Origin: Prauserella rugosa
GTDB lineage: Bacteria > Actinomycetota > Actinomycetes > Mycobacteriales > Pseudonocardiaceae
Length of the DNA: 64,000 nt
Assembly: GCF_000719975.1 (NCBI RefSeq)
Contig: NZ_JOIJ01000003.1
Span: forward strand, 124,001-188,000
Direction: 5' to 3'
This document shows positions 1-8,380 of this stretch, in pieces. The notes beneath the pieces are model-generated. The model searched no databases, was not told the DNA's origin, and was given only the letters and a program-made list of their open reading frames with translations. The position numbers were made by a program, and so were the translations under genes. The stretch's first letter is position 1, and each line of letters starts with the position of its first letter.

Positions 1-392
1 TTGCCGTGGATCTCGCTGGTCAGCAGCACCGACTTGGGGCCGTGGCCGACGCGGGCCGACCAGATCTCACGGTCCTGGTTGCTGCGGCCGATCTCCTCGA
101 CCTCGACGCGCCCGCCGGAGACCCGCTCGATCCGGTCGAGCTCGATGCCGAGCTCACGGTGGTCGGTGAACTCGTGGATGGGCAGGTCCTGCGGCTCGTC
201 GCTGCACTTGCCCGCCGCGGGCGCCCCCGTGTTCGGCTGCGCTGTGCTGTTCGGCTGCGCTGCGCTGGTGGGGCTGTTGGGCTGCGTTGTGGCGGCGGAC
301 GACTGGGCCGCCGCCGGCATCGCGGTGGCCAGGGAGAGCACGGTGGCTCCGGCCAGTGCGGCAGCCGCCAGCGAACGTGTGGGTCTGGACAC
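1..392 (-). CDS. M14-family zinc carboxypeptidase, secreted (partial, C-terminus outside window)
   Basis: Only about the first 130 residues are inside the window. From the GTG at 392 the protein opens with a Sec-type signal peptide (SRPTRS, then an Ala/Leu-rich core ending around PAAAQ). A low-complexity linker with three TAQPN/SAAQPN-like repeats follows, then a domain reading from CSDEPQD to the edge. The last visible residues are VLLTSEIHG, where peptidase family M14 carries its first zinc motif HxxE. Length and the other zinc ligands cannot be checked. GTG 392 is preferred over in-frame GTG 404 because AGGAG lies 4 nt before it. Expected role: extracellular removal of C-terminal residues from peptides. 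M14 assignment rests on the EIHG motif and spacing, so it is moderate. Confidence 0.6.
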   Translation of the reverse strand, partial: MSRPTRSLAAAALAGATVLSLATAMPAAAQSSAATTQPNSPTSAAQPNSTAQPNTGAPAAGKCSDEPQDLPIHEFTDHRELGIELDRIERVSGGRVEVEEIGRSNQDREIWSARVGHGPKSVLLTSEIHG

Positions 393-477
393 GGCACTCC
401 TCACGCAGGGTCGGCCGGTCCCACAGCCCTGCCGCGGGACCGAGCACGGACATGTCGTGGTGGCGCCACCGTGAAAG

Positions 478-494
478 TTAGTTATAACAGCTAA
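478..494. promoter_or_regulatory. AT-rich dyad upstream of the M14 peptidase gene
   Basis: A short AT-rich island in otherwise GC-rich sequence carries TTAG and CTAA arms 9 nt apart, with the 8-nt palindrome GTTATAAC inside. It lies about 90 nt upstream of the GTG at 392. It reads as a promoter -10 region (TATAAC on the minus strand) or a regulator site. No matching -35 was identified. Confidence 0.3.
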
Positions 495-582
495 TCACTT
501 GGGGTGGAAGGGACCAATCCACCGAATCGGGACATGTCACGTCGCCCGCCGCCGCCATGCACGCGGCCCCGGACGAACCGGC

Positions 583-1338
583 TCAGGACTCCTCAAGGCT
601 CTGCTGGAGCGCCTCGTCGGCCTTGCGGGCCATGTCCCGGACCGCCTCGCGGCGCTCGGCGTCGGCCTCGTAATCGGCCCTGCGGTCGCGCACGACGCGC
701 GCGGGCGCCCCCACCGCGATGCCGTAGTCCGGAATGTCGCCGCGCACGACGGCGTGTGCACCGAGCACACAGCCACGCCCGACCCGGGTCCCCTTCAGCA
801 CGGACACCTTCGTGCCGATCCACGTGTCCGGGCCGATCCGCACCGGCGCCTTGACGATGCCCTGGTCCTTGATCGGCACGGTGATGTCGGTGGTGACGTG
901 GTCGAAGTCGGTGACGTAGACCCAGTCGGCGATGATGGAGGCGGCGCCGATCTCGATGTCCAGGTAACCGTTGAGGACGTTCTGCCTGCCGAACACCGTC
1001 TTGTCCCCGATCCGCAGGGAGCCCTCGTGGCAGCGGATCGCATTGCCGTCGCCGATGTGCACCCACCGGCCGATCTCCATGCGCCCGTAGCCCGGGCGCG
1101 CGTGGATCTCGACGTTCCTGCCGAGGAACACCATGCCACGCAACACGATGTGCGGATTCGCGACGCGGAACTTGAGCAGCCGCCAGTACCGCACCAGGTA
1201 CCAGGGCGTGTAGGCGCGGTTGCGCAGCACCCAGCGCAGCGAATCCTTCGTCAGGAACCGAGCCTGCCCCGGATCCTTGCGCGTCCTGCGCCAGGCCTGC
1301 ACGCGGTGCAGCACGGGCGAACCCCACATCGACGTCAT
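583..1338 (-). CDS. Hexapeptide-repeat (left-handed beta-helix) acyltransferase
   Basis: 251 aa. The N-terminal 55 residues are basic and amphipathic (NRAYTPWYLVRYWRLLKFR) and may contact the membrane. The body is a left-handed beta-helix with imperfect [LIV]GxxxxX hexapeptides, e.g. MEIGRW, VHIGDG, LRIGDK, IEIGAA, VRIGPD, TWIGTK and GRGCVLGAHAVV, ending in the GVPA-like AVGAPARVVRD typical of sugar O-acetyltransferases. A conserved-looking DFDH sits in the loop region. Expected reaction: transfer of an acetyl or acyl group from CoA to a sugar or lipid hydroxyl; substrate unknown. Transcribed divergently from the nucleoside hydrolase. A TACTCT hexamer 7 nt before the ATG suggests leaderless initiation. 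The last about 30 residues are charged and helical. Confidence 0.8.
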   Translation of the reverse strand: MTSMWGSPVLHRVQAWRRTRKDPGQARFLTKDSLRWVLRNRAYTPWYLVRYWRLLKFRVANPHIVLRGMVFLGRNVEIHARPGYGRMEIGRWVHIGDGNAIRCHEGSLRIGDKTVFGRQNVLNGYLDIEIGAASIIADWVYVTDFDHVTTDITVPIKDQGIVKAPVRIGPDTWIGTKVSVLKGTRVGRGCVLGAHAVVRGDIPDYGIAVGAPARVVRDRRADYEADAERREAVRDMARKADEALQQSLEES

Positions 1339-1345
1339 GGGGCCG

Positions 1346-1351
1346 AGAGTA
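1346..1351 (-). promoter_or_regulatory. -10 hexamer TACTCT for leaderless acyltransferase mRNA
   Basis: TACTCT ends 7 nt before the ATG at 1338, so the predicted transcription start falls on or next to the start codon. No Shine-Dalgarno sequence is present. Confidence 0.5.
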
Positions 1352-1415
1352 ACGACCGCCCTAGCCTTGTCGGTGACAGGCAGACCGACACCCGAGCCGG
1401 ACGCGAGGAGAACCC

Positions 1416-2414
1416 GTGCCCACGAAGTTGATCATCGACACCGACCCCGGCGTGGACGACGCCTTCGCCATCGCGCTGGCAGCCCTCAGCGACGAGGTCG
1501 ACCTGCTGGGCGTGACGTCGGTGTACGGCAACGTCCCGCTCGCGGCGACGACGATCAACGCCCGGCGGGTGCTGGCGCTCTGCGGACGCGACGACGTGCC
1601 CGTGGCGGCGGGCGCCCAGCGGCCGCTGGTCCACCGGCATCCGAACGAGGCGCGCTACGTCCACGGCGCCGACGGACTGTCCGGCCGGTCGCACGCCCTG
1701 CCCGAGCCGAGCCGTCCGCTCGACGAGCGCGACGCGGTCACGCTCATGGCCGACCTGCTGGCCGCCTCGGACGAACCGGTGACCATCGCACCCATCGGCC
1801 CGTTGACCAACATCGCCGCACTGCTGGCCGCCCACCCGGCAGCCGCGGAGAAGATCGCCCGCATCGTGATCATGGGCGGCGCGCTCGGCCACGGCAACAC
1901 CACGGCCGCCGCCGAGTTCAACATCTGGAGCGACCCCGAGGCGGCCCACCGCGTCCTCACCGGAGGCGAGGCGCCGTGCGTGCTCGTGCCCATGGACCTG
2001 ACCTACCGCTGCGCCGTCGACGCCGCGTGGATGACCGAACTGGGCACCTCCGGGCCGATCGGCACCGCACTCGACGCGCTCACCCCCGACTACCGCGAGC
2101 ACTACCGCGGCGCTCTCGGCTGGGACGGAATGGTGCTGCACGACGCCGTGGCCGTCGCCGAGGCGATCCGCCCGGGCACGCTGCGGACCGAACGCGTTGC
2201 GGTGCAGGTCGAGTGCTCGTTCGGACCGGGAAGAGGCGCCACCTACGCCGATCGCAGGCTGCCCGCGCTCAGGGCCGCGTCCGCGGAGAGCGAGACCGGC
2301 GCCGAGACCGAGGTGGCCGTGGACGCCGATCTGGACCAGCTGCGCGCCCAGCTGCTGGCCGGCCTGCGCACGGACGCGAACGTGCCGGGAGAAGATCGGC
2401 TCCGTACCCTGTGA
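1416..2414 (+). CDS. Inosine-uridine-preferring nucleoside hydrolase family protein
   Basis: 332 aa, the usual length for the family. The N-terminal Ca2+-binding signature DTDPGVDDAFAI spans residues 8-19 (D8, D10, D14, D15 as ligands). Other family landmarks are ITIAPIGPLTN-like TIAPIGPLTNIA, IVIMGGA, EFNIWSDPEAA and, near the C-terminus, VLHDAVAVAEAI carrying the active-site His and last Asp ligand. It hydrolyses the N-glycosidic bond of ribonucleosides to base plus ribose, for nucleoside salvage. The GTG start is set by GAGGAG about 6 nt upstream. The last about 50 residues, after the family domain, are acidic and helical. Substrate preference (purine or pyrimidine) cannot be read from the sequence. 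Confidence 0.9.
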   Translation: MPTKLIIDTDPGVDDAFAIALAALSDEVDLLGVTSVYGNVPLAATTINARRVLALCGRDDVPVAAGAQRPLVHRHPNEARYVHGADGLSGRSHALPEPSRPLDERDAVTLMADLLAASDEPVTIAPIGPLTNIAALLAAHPAAAEKIARIVIMGGALGHGNTTAAAEFNIWSDPEAAHRVLTGGEAPCVLVPMDLTYRCAVDAAWMTELGTSGPIGTALDALTPDYREHYRGALGWDGMVLHDAVAVAEAIRPGTLRTERVAVQVECSFGPGRGATYADRRLPALRAASAESETGAETEVAVDADLDQLRAQLLAGLRTDANVPGEDRLRTL

Positions 2415-2516
2415 CCATGGCCTCGAGGGCCGCACACCGGGGCGACCGGCACGACCGGGAGGCCGGGTGACCCCGGAAGGCGCAGCAACGTCCGGACAGA
2501 GCAGAGATCCCAGACC

Positions 2517-2550
2517 GTAGAGATATCGGAACTGTAGAGACATCGGAGTC
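2517..2550 (+). repeat. Tandem 17-bp direct repeat before the wall hydrolase gene
   Basis: Two adjacent 17-nt units share TAGAGA-Y-ATCGGA (2517-2533 and 2534-2550) and end 7 nt before the GTG at 2558. Each unit holds a TAGAGA hexamer that could act as a -10, or the pair could be a regulator's direct-repeat site. Confidence 0.55.
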
Positions 2551-2557
2551 GACGAAG

Positions 2558-3757
2558 GTGACCGACGCCCGCGGCCACGGCCGCTTCGCCGCACTGCTCG
2601 CCGCCGCCACCGCGGTCGTCATGGCCGCCGGCGTGATCACGGTGGTCCGGCTCGCGCCGTCCGAATCGGACGGCGGCGTGTCCGCCGCGGCCACCTCCGA
2701 CGGTGTCGCAGCGGGCCCGCGCGCCGCGGCACCCGGCGGCAGCCCCTCCACGCCCCAGCCGAACCAGGACGACGGCGCCGAGACCGGCTCCGGCTCCCAG
2801 CCCGCCGAACGCGTCCCCGACCAGGGCGGCGGTCCGAGGTTCGAGAAGTGGGTCGACGACGTCGCAGGCTGGCTCGACATCCCGCGCAACGCCATGCACT
2901 CCTACGCGACCGCCACGGTGCGCATGGCCGAGGAGCAGCCCGCGTGCAACCTGTCGTGGGTCACGCTGGCCGGCATCGGGCGTACCGCGAGCGACCACGG
3001 CCGGGCCTCCGGCGGCGAGATCACCCCGGACGGCACGCCCAGCACGCCGATCGACACGATCGAACTGCGCAACTTCGACGGTGACGTCATCTCCCAGGCG
3101 GGCGCGGCCGGGCCGATGCAGCTCTCCCCCGCCGTCTGGGAGAAGTGGGCGGCCGTGTCCGACACCGCCTCCGGCCGGGCACCGAACATCCAGGACCTCG
3201 ACGACGCCGCACTCACCGCGGGACGCGCGCTGTGCGACGGTGGACGCGACCTGGACCGCGGCGAGGACTGGCTCGCCGGCGTGTCCGCCCTGCACGACGA
3301 GCCCCTGTTCCTGCACCGGGTACTGGCGACCGCGAACGTCTACGGCACGGTCGGCATGGAGGGCAAGCCGCCCAACAAGAAGGTCATCAAGGCGGTCACC
3401 TTCGCCATCGAGAAGATCGGCCTGCCCTACGTGTGGGGCGGCAACGGTGAGGAACAGGGCGACGCCGGGTTCGACTGCTCGGGCCTGACCACCGCCGCCT
3501 ACGGCTCGGCGGGCATCACCCTGCAGCGCACGGCCCACTGGCAGTACTCGTCGGTGCCGCTGATCGGGCCCGACGAACAGCCGCGCCTCGGCGACCTCGT
3601 CTTCTACGGCGATCCGAACACGAAGATCCACCACGTCGGCATGTACATCGGCAACCAGCAGATGATCGACGCGCCGACGTTCGGGCAGGCCGTGCAGGTG
3701 CACAACTACCGCTCGCCCGGCGACTCCTACGCCGGGGCGGGCAGGCCGGTGGCCTGA
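2558..3757 (+). CDS. Cell-wall hydrolase: lytic-transglycosylase-like domain plus NlpC/P60 endopeptidase
   Basis: 399 aa. Residues 10-31 form an uncleaved signal anchor, and about 40-85 are a disordered Ala/Pro/Ser linker. Residues about 105-255 resemble the MltB-type transglycosylase core (SWVTLAGIGRTASDHGR, then AAGPMQLSPAVWEKW). Residues about 270-399 are an NlpC/P60 domain. Its catalytic Cys307 is in GFDCSGLT and His359 in HHVGMYIG, after a YVWGGNG substrate-pocket motif. The protein probably cleaves glycan strands and stem peptides at the outer membrane face. In the first domain the catalytic Glu of true transglycosylases is not obvious (the sequence reads GIGRTAS), so that part may only bind glycan. 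Convergent with the 80-aa gene downstream. Start chosen at GTG 2558, directly after the tandem repeat. Confidence 0.85.
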   Translation: MTDARGHGRFAALLAAATAVVMAAGVITVVRLAPSESDGGVSAAATSDGVAAGPRAAAPGGSPSTPQPNQDDGAETGSGSQPAERVPDQGGGPRFEKWVDDVAGWLDIPRNAMHSYATATVRMAEEQPACNLSWVTLAGIGRTASDHGRASGGEITPDGTPSTPIDTIELRNFDGDVISQAGAAGPMQLSPAVWEKWAAVSDTASGRAPNIQDLDDAALTAGRALCDGGRDLDRGEDWLAGVSALHDEPLFLHRVLATANVYGTVGMEGKPPNKKVIKAVTFAIEKIGLPYVWGGNGEEQGDAGFDCSGLTTAAYGSAGITLQRTAHWQYSSVPLIGPDEQPRLGDLVFYGDPNTKIHHVGMYIGNQQMIDAPTFGQAVQVHNYRSPGDSYAGAGRPVA

Positions 3758-3787
3758 CGCGCCCCGTGGCCACCGCAGTGTCCGGCG

Positions 3788-4030
3788 CTAGTCCGGCGGT
3801 TCGACGTTGCCCGCCTCCCGGGTGACGTCGTCGCCCTCCTGCACCTCCCGTTCCGAGCCCGGCACCTCCGGGTCGACGTCGTCGCGGTTCGGCGGCTCGG
3901 GCACGTCCTCGGTGCCGCCGAGCACGTCGCGGTTGGGCGGGGCGGGCACGTCCGGCGACGTGGGCTGCTTCGGATACTGCTCCTGCTCGTCCGACCACGA
4001 ACGGCGGTCGGGCTGACGGTGATCGCGCAT
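3788..4030 (-). CDS. Small disordered acidic protein, function unknown
   Basis: 80 aa from the ATG at 4030 (MRDHRQPDRRSW). Two in-frame near-repeats, DVPAPPNRD and DVPEPPNRD, are followed by DPEVPGSEREVQ. There is no membrane segment, no Cys and no recognisable domain. Composition (Pro, Asp, Glu, Arg) predicts intrinsic disorder. A longer reading frame upstream to 4111 exists but lacks an RBS and crosses the neighbouring promoter. I do not recognise a family. It is kept as a gene because the frame shows actinomycete third-position GC and fits neatly between its neighbours. Confidence 0.5.
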   Translation of the reverse strand: MRDHRQPDRRSWSDEQEQYPKQPTSPDVPAPPNRDVLGGTEDVPEPPNRDDVDPEVPGSEREVQEGDDVTREAGNVEPPD

Positions 4031-4090
4031 AGTCGAGGTGTACCCCCGATCGGCCCACGGTGTCACCCGCCGGACCGGCGATCGGGGCGC

Positions 4091-4096
4091 TATCCT
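4091..4096 (+). promoter_or_regulatory. -10 hexamer TATCCT for leaderless 84-aa gene
   Basis: TATCCT ends 7 nt before the GTG at 4104. The sequence between them has no Shine-Dalgarno, which fits a leaderless transcript. Confidence 0.5.
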
Positions 4097-4103
4097 GCCC
4101 GGC

Positions 4104-4358
4104 GTGGGCAAGCGTCGTCAGCGGATGTGGCCGCCGTGCCAGTGCGGCGAGGCCTCGTCGTTCGCCGAGCACATGCCCGCGTGCGGCAAGCCGACGTGCC
4201 TGCGCCGCTGGTGGATCCTCGTCGGGGTGCCCTCCCTGCTGGTGCTCGCCGCCCTGGTCACCGCGGGCCTGCTGATCGGGCCCGACCACGACCGCACCTG
4301 CCCCGACGGCATGACCGACAAGGGCGGGGGAATCTGCGTGCAGGCCGACTCGCCCTGA
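4104..4358 (+). CDS. Small Cys-rich single-pass membrane protein
   Basis: 84 aa. The cytoplasmic N-terminus carries a Cys/His cluster CQCGEASSFAEHMPACGKPTC, arranged C-x-C ... H-xxx-C-xxxx-C, that could bind zinc. One membrane helix follows (WWILVGVPSLLVLAALVTAGLL), then a short outer tail with a Cys pair (RTCPDGMTDKGGGIC) suited to a disulphide. Start GTG 4104 is chosen because of the promoter hexamer at 4091; a longer frame from 4038 would start upstream of it. Function unknown. Confidence 0.6.
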   Translation: MGKRRQRMWPPCQCGEASSFAEHMPACGKPTCLRRWWILVGVPSLLVLAALVTAGLLIGPDHDRTCPDGMTDKGGGICVQADSP

Positions 4359-4516
4359 TCCAGCAGCACCCCGGACCGCAGCGCCCCGGACCGCACAGCC
4401 CCGGCCCCGACCGACAGGGCTCACCGGGCCGACAGGGCTCACCCGGCCGGGAATGCTCACCCCGATCCGGCGGCGCTGCCCTCACCCGCGCGCACGCGAG
4501 GCCCGCGCACCCGCCT

Positions 4517-6193
4517 TCAGGCCGACACCACCTGTCCCGCCGTGGACCACGCCGACACCACGTCGTCGAGCACCGACAACGGCAGCGCACCGCCGCCCAG
4601 CACGACGTCGTGGAAGGCCCGGATGTCGAACCGCTCCCCCATCGCCTCCTCGGCCTTGGCCCGCACGCGCTCGATCTCGAGCCTGCCCACCATGTAGGCC
4701 AGCGCCTGCCCCGGCCAGTTGATGTAGCGGTCGACCTCCGACACGATCTCGACCTCGGCCATGGGCGTGTGCTCGAGCAGGTAGTCGATGGCCTGCTGCC
4801 TGCTCCAGCCCTTGGCGTGCAGGCCCGTGTCCACCACGAGCCTGCCCGCGCGCATCGAGTCGTTGCTCAACATGCCCAGCAGCGCGACGTCCCCGGAGTA
4901 GAGCCCCATCTCGCCGGCGAGGCGCTCGGCGTACAGCCCCCAGCCCTCGATGTAGGCCGTGAACCCGCCGAGCCTGCGCAGCAGCGGCAGGTCGGTCAGG
5001 CCGAGCGCCGTGCTGAGCTGGAAGTGGTGCCCCGGCACCGCTTCGTGGAACGCCGTCGCCTCCGCGGTGTGCCGGAACCGCTCCCCTGCCTTGTACGTGT
5101 TCGCGAAGTACGTGCCGGGACGGGAACCGTCCGCGGCGGGCTGCATGTAGTAGGCGGGCGGGGCGCCGGGCCCCTCGGCCTCCGGCACCGCCTCGACGAC
5201 GCACGGCTGCGAGGGGATCCGGCCGAACCACTCCGGGGTGGCCTCCTCGGCGCGCGCGACGGCCGCCCTGGCCGCGTCCAGCAGCTCGTCCCCGTCGTTC
5301 CAGCGCAGTTCCTTGTCGGTGCGCAGCCGCCGGAAGATCTCCTGCAGATCGTCGGTGCCGAACACCCGGCCGCCGATCTCCCGGTACTCCCGCGCGAGGT
5401 CGTCGATGATGCGCAGTCCCGTGTCGTGCAGGTCGTCGGCCGTGCGATCGGACGTCGTGTGCACCCGGATCAACGACCGGTAGATCGTGTCACCGCCCGG
5501 GATGTGGCACACGCCCGCTTCCTCGTCGGGCCGTCCCCGCGGCAGGATCTCGGTTTCCAGCACGTCGCGGTAGCGCCGGAACGCGGGGCGCACCCGCTCG
5601 GCGAGGATGCGGTCGCGTTCGTCGTCGAAATCGGCTGCCCCGTCCGGAGCCTCCTGTCGCAACAGGGGGTCGGACTGCGGGTCGGCCAGGTACCGGTCGA
5701 TGTGCTCGATCGCGCCGCGCACACCACGCGCCACCGGCACCCGGCCCGCCATGATGCCGACCCGATGACGTTCGGCGGCCTCGTCGAGGTACACCGGCAA
5801 CTGGCGCAGCCGCTCCAGATGCGCGGCCGCCTGCGCGGGCGTGGCCACCGGGATCATCGGCAGCACCGTCAGGATGCTCGCCGCGGGAGCCTGCATCCCG
5901 TCGGAGACACAGAACTCCAGCGTCTTCGCATCCAGCGACTCCAGGCGGGCCTGTGCCGAGGTGATCAGCACGTCGCGCGTCGTGCGGCTCTCGGCGCTGA
6001 GCCGTGCCGGATCGATGGCGCGAGCGCGGGTGACGATGTCGGTGAGCGCCCGCCACTGGCGCTGCTCGGCTTCCTCGCCGAGGTCCTCGAGGCCGGTCCG
6101 CTCCGGGTCGATCCCGAGGACCGCCGGGGTCACCGGGTCGGCATCGAACATCAAGTCCATGTACTCATCGGCGAGTGCCACGACGTCATCCAT
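4517..6193 (-). CDS. DUF885 family metallopeptidase
   Basis: 558 aa from the ATG at 6193, a normal length for DUF885 (Pfam PF05960). The zinc site HEAVPGHH is at about residues 383-390, and EGWGLYAE about 26 residues later (Glu about 416) supplies the next ligand. Other family landmarks are [20 protein letters not shown] upstream of the motif and [19 protein letters not shown] near the C-terminus. There is no signal peptide, so a cytosolic peptidase or carboxypeptidase is likely; no substrate can be named. ATG 6193 follows TATGCT by 8 nt with no RBS, pointing to a leaderless start. An alternative ATG 30 nt further up would sit upstream of that promoter. Divergent from the 156-aa gene. Confidence 0.85.
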   Translation of the reverse strand: MDDVVALADEYMDLMFDADPVTPAVLGIDPERTGLEDLGEEAEQRQWRALTDIVTRARAIDPARLSAESRTTRDVLITSAQARLESLDAKTLEFCVSDGMQAPAASILTVLPMIPVATPAQAAAHLERLRQLPVYLDEAAERHRVGIMAGRVPVARGVRGAIEHIDRYLADPQSDPLLRQEAPDGAADFDDERDRILAERVRPAFRRYRDVLETEILPRGRPDEEAGVCHIPGGDTIYRSLIRVHTTSDRTADDLHDTGLRIIDDLAREYREIGGRVFGTDDLQEIFRRLRTDKELRWNDGDELLDAARAAVARAEEATPEWFGRIPSQPCVVEAVPEAEGPGAPPAYYMQPAADGSRPGTYFANTYKAGERFRHTAEATAFHEAVPGHHFQLSTALGLTDLPLLRRLGGFTAYIEGWGLYAERLAGEMGLYSGDVALLGMLSNDSMRAGRLVVDTGLHAKGWSRQQAIDYLLEHTPMAEVEIVSEVDRYINWPGQALAYMVGRLEIERVRAKAEEAMGERFDIRAFHDVVLGGGALPLSVLDDVVSAWSTAGQVVSA

Positions 6194-6201
6194 GGGCGCC
6201 G

Positions 6202-6207
6202 AGCATA
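6202..6207 (-). promoter_or_regulatory. -10 hexamer TATGCT for leaderless DUF885 gene
   Basis: TATGCT on the minus strand ends 8 nt before the ATG at 6193. Confidence 0.45.
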
Positions 6208-6269
6208 ACCACATGCGGCCCACCCGGCTGGGCGGTTTTCGACGGGTCAGCCGGGTGGCCGAACGCCGG

Positions 6270-6275
6270 TAGGCT
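6270..6275 (+). promoter_or_regulatory. -10 hexamer TAGGCT for leaderless 156-aa gene
   Basis: TAGGCT ends 7 nt before the GTG at 6283, with no Shine-Dalgarno in between. It is back to back with the DUF885 promoter 63 nt away. Confidence 0.5.
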
Positions 6276-6282
6276 GCACCCC

Positions 6283-6753
6283 GTGTCCGTCACCGATCCC
6301 GCCGACGCACGACTGCTCACCGTGGTCGCCGACCTCGGCCGAGCCTCGCTCACCGACATCGCGGCCAGAGCGGGCATGGATCCGCGCGAAGCGGCCCACC
6401 GTCTGCTGAACCTGTCCGCCTCCGGATTGCCGCTGACGGTCGGGGTCGAGGCCGACGGCACCCGGCTCCGCAACGCTCTCGGCGGAGCCACCGGCGGCCA
6501 GCATCCGCCCACGGCGCACCGGCCCGCCCAGCCAGCTCCTGCCCAGGCAGGTACCGCTCAGCCCGGTCCTGTTCGGTCTCCGGCTTCCGCGCAGCAGGAC
6601 GCGGCCCAGCCGGCACCACAGACACCTGCGCACGGTTCGCCGCAGAACCCCACGCCTGCTCCAGCCGTGCCCCTCGACCCGGCGATCAGCACGTGGGGGC
6701 CTCCGCAGAGTTCGTCGTGGACCCGGCGCGACAACGGAGGACGCCTGAGGTAG
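6283..6753 (+). CDS. Winged-helix-like DNA-binding domain with Pro/Gln/Ala-rich tail
   Basis: 156 aa. Residues about 5-65 fit a Lrp/MarR-type helix-turn-helix: a first helix (DARLLTVVADLG), then SLTDIAARAGMDPREAAHRLLNL as helix-turn-recognition helix, and a short wing (SGLPLTVGVEADGTRLRNA). From about residue 70 to the end the chain is a low-complexity Ala/Pro/Gln linker ending in SSSWTRRDNGGRLR, with no effector domain. It may be a small transcription factor or a nucleoid-associated protein. The stop is one base from the stop of the convergent rluD. Earlier in-frame ATG codons lie upstream of the promoter and are rejected. Confidence 0.6.
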   Translation: MSVTDPADARLLTVVADLGRASLTDIAARAGMDPREAAHRLLNLSASGLPLTVGVEADGTRLRNALGGATGGQHPPTAHRPAQPAPAQAGTAQPGPVRSPASAQQDAAQPAPQTPAHGSPQNPTPAPAVPLDPAISTWGPPQSSSWTRRDNGGRLR

Positions 6754-6754
6754 C

Positions 6755-7681
6755 TCACGACTCGGCGCGCAGGATCTCCAGTGCGTGGGCCAGGTCGGCC
6801 GGGTAGTCGCTGGTGAACTCGACCCAGCGGCCGTCGGCGGGATGGGCGAAGGCGAGCGCACGGGCGTGCAGCCACTGGCGGGTCACCCCGAGCCTGCGGG
6901 CCAGCACCGGATCGGCACCGTAGGTCAGATCGCCCACGCACGGATGCCGGAGCGCGGAGAAGTGCACCCGGATCTGGTGGGTGCGCCCGGTCTCCAACTT
7001 GATGTCGGCCAGTGACGCGGCGCGGAACGCCTCGATCACCTCGTAGTGCGTGACCGACGGCCGCCCGCCCGCGACCACCGCGAACTTGTAGTCGTGCTTG
7101 GGATGCCGGTCGATCGGTGCGTCGATCGTGCCCCGCATCGGATCGGGATGGCCCTGTACGAGTGCGTGGTAGCGCTTCTCCACGGTGCGCTCCTTGAACG
7201 CCCGCTTCAGCACGGTGTAGGCGTGCTCGCTCTTGGCCACGACCATGACGCCGGTGGTGCCCGCGTCGAGCCGGTGCACCACGCCCTGCCGCTCGGCCGC
7301 TCCCGAGGTGGAGATGCGCAACCCGGCGGCAGCGAGACCGCCGACGACCGTCGGCCCCTCCCAGCCGGGGCTCGGGTGCACCGCCACACCGACCGGCTTG
7401 TTCACCACGACGATGTCGTCGTCCTCGTGCAACACCACCAGCCCCTCGACGGGCTCGGCGACCACCTGGGGCGGTTCCTGCGGCTCCGGCAGGGTCACCT
7501 CGAGCAGCCCGCCCGCGACGAGGCGGTCTGACTTGCCCGCGGGGGCTCCGTCGAGCAGCACGTGGCCCTCGCCCGCGAGGTCGGCCACCGCGGTGCGCGA
7601 CAGCCCGAGCAGCTTGGCCAAGCCGGCGTCGACCCGCATTCCGTCCAGCCCGTCCGGCACGGGCAGCATGCGGGCGCTCAC
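6755..7681 (-). CDS. rluD: RluD-type rRNA pseudouridine synthase (RluA family)
   Basis: 308 aa. Residues about 10-75 are an S4 RNA-binding domain ([18 protein letters not shown]). The catalytic motif [15 protein letters not shown] places the nucleophilic Asp at residue 139, and [15 protein letters not shown] with GDLTYG completes the RluA-family fold. It isomerises specific uridines to pseudouridine, in E. coli RluD those of 23S rRNA helix 69. The GTG start overlaps the lspA stop (GTGA), so it is translationally coupled and the second gene of an lspA-rluD operon. This pairing is common in bacteria. The frame is open for 340 nt upstream, but that stretch is lspA read out of frame. Confidence 0.93.
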   Translation of the reverse strand: MSARMLPVPDGLDGMRVDAGLAKLLGLSRTAVADLAGEGHVLLDGAPAGKSDRLVAGGLLEVTLPEPQEPPQVVAEPVEGLVVLHEDDDIVVVNKPVGVAVHPSPGWEGPTVVGGLAAAGLRISTSGAAERQGVVHRLDAGTTGVMVVAKSEHAYTVLKRAFKERTVEKRYHALVQGHPDPMRGTIDAPIDRHPKHDYKFAVVAGGRPSVTHYEVIEAFRAASLADIKLETGRTHQIRVHFSALRHPCVGDLTYGADPVLARRLGVTRQWLHARALAFAHPADGRWVEFTSDYPADLAHALEILRAES

Positions 7682-8346
7682 GACTCGTCCCCCGTTCCCG
7701 TCCGGTCCTTGGCCCGCTCGCCGGTCTCGGCGTTCTCGGCGTTCTCGGCGTTCTCGCGGTTCTCCTCGGGGACGTTCTTCTTCGGCCCCCGCGTGATGGT
7801 GCCGTCGTAGTCGTGGCCGAGCAGCGACAGCAGCACGATGAGGATCGCGCCGATCGTGATGGCCGAGTCGGCGGCGTTGAACACCGGGAAGTAGCGCCCG
7901 TCGGGACCGAACACGGAGACGAAGTCGACCACGTGGCCCTGCATGGGCCCGGGAGCGCGGAACAGCCGGTCGGTGAGGTTGCCGAGCGCACCGGCCAGCA
8001 CCAACCCGAGGCCGATCGCCCAACCGGTGGAGCGCAGCCTCCGCGCGAACCAGACGATCACGCCGACGACGACGATCGCCACGAGCGCCAGCAGCCAGGT
8101 ACCGCCGAAGTCCATGCCGAACGCGGCGTAGGGATTGCGGATGAGCTGCAGGTAGACGGCACCGCCGAGGATGCGGACCGGTTCGGCGCCTTCGAGCTGG
8201 GCCGTCGCGATCACCTTCGTCACCAGGTCGATGACGTAGGCGGCGACGGCGACGAGGGTCAGCAGCAGGACCCTGCGCGCGGGACGGGCGGAGCCGCTGC
8301 CGTCCGGGCCGGCCGCACCGGACTCGGGTTCACGGTCGGTGTTCAC
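7678..8346 (-). CDS. lspA: Lipoprotein signal peptidase II
   Basis: 222 aa with four membrane helices. The aspartic protease dyad is D126 in GNLTDRLF and D160 in FNAADSAI, and [10 protein letters not shown] is a variant of the usual NxGAAFG loop. It removes signal peptides from prolipoproteins after diacylglycerol addition; substrates here would include the Mce4E lipoprotein. The family is about 160-170 aa. The extra length is an acidic N-terminal stretch (about 24 aa) and a 45-aa charged C-terminal tail containing three ENAE-type 3-residue repeats encoded by a 9-nt tandem repeat near 7736-7764. GTG 8346 was chosen; the frame runs further up but only through out-of-frame antiporter sequence. 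Confidence 0.92.
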   Translation of the reverse strand: MNTDREPESGAAGPDGSGSARPARRVLLLTLVAVAAYVIDLVTKVIATAQLEGAEPVRILGGAVYLQLIRNPYAAFGMDFGGTWLLALVAIVVVGVIVWFARRLRSTGWAIGLGLVLAGALGNLTDRLFRAPGPMQGHVVDFVSVFGPDGRYFPVFNAADSAITIGAILIVLLSLLGHDYDGTITRGPKKNVPEENRENAENAENAETGERAKDRTGTGDES

Positions 8347-8380
8347 CCGTCCATTGTCCACCCCGCGCGTGACCGGCGGC

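Noticed and set aside
2415..2557. A c-di-AMP (ydaO-type) riboswitch before the NlpC/P60 gene
   Set aside because: Such switches often precede wall hydrolase genes in actinomycetes, but none of the conserved core segments was recognised and the gap is only about 140 nt.
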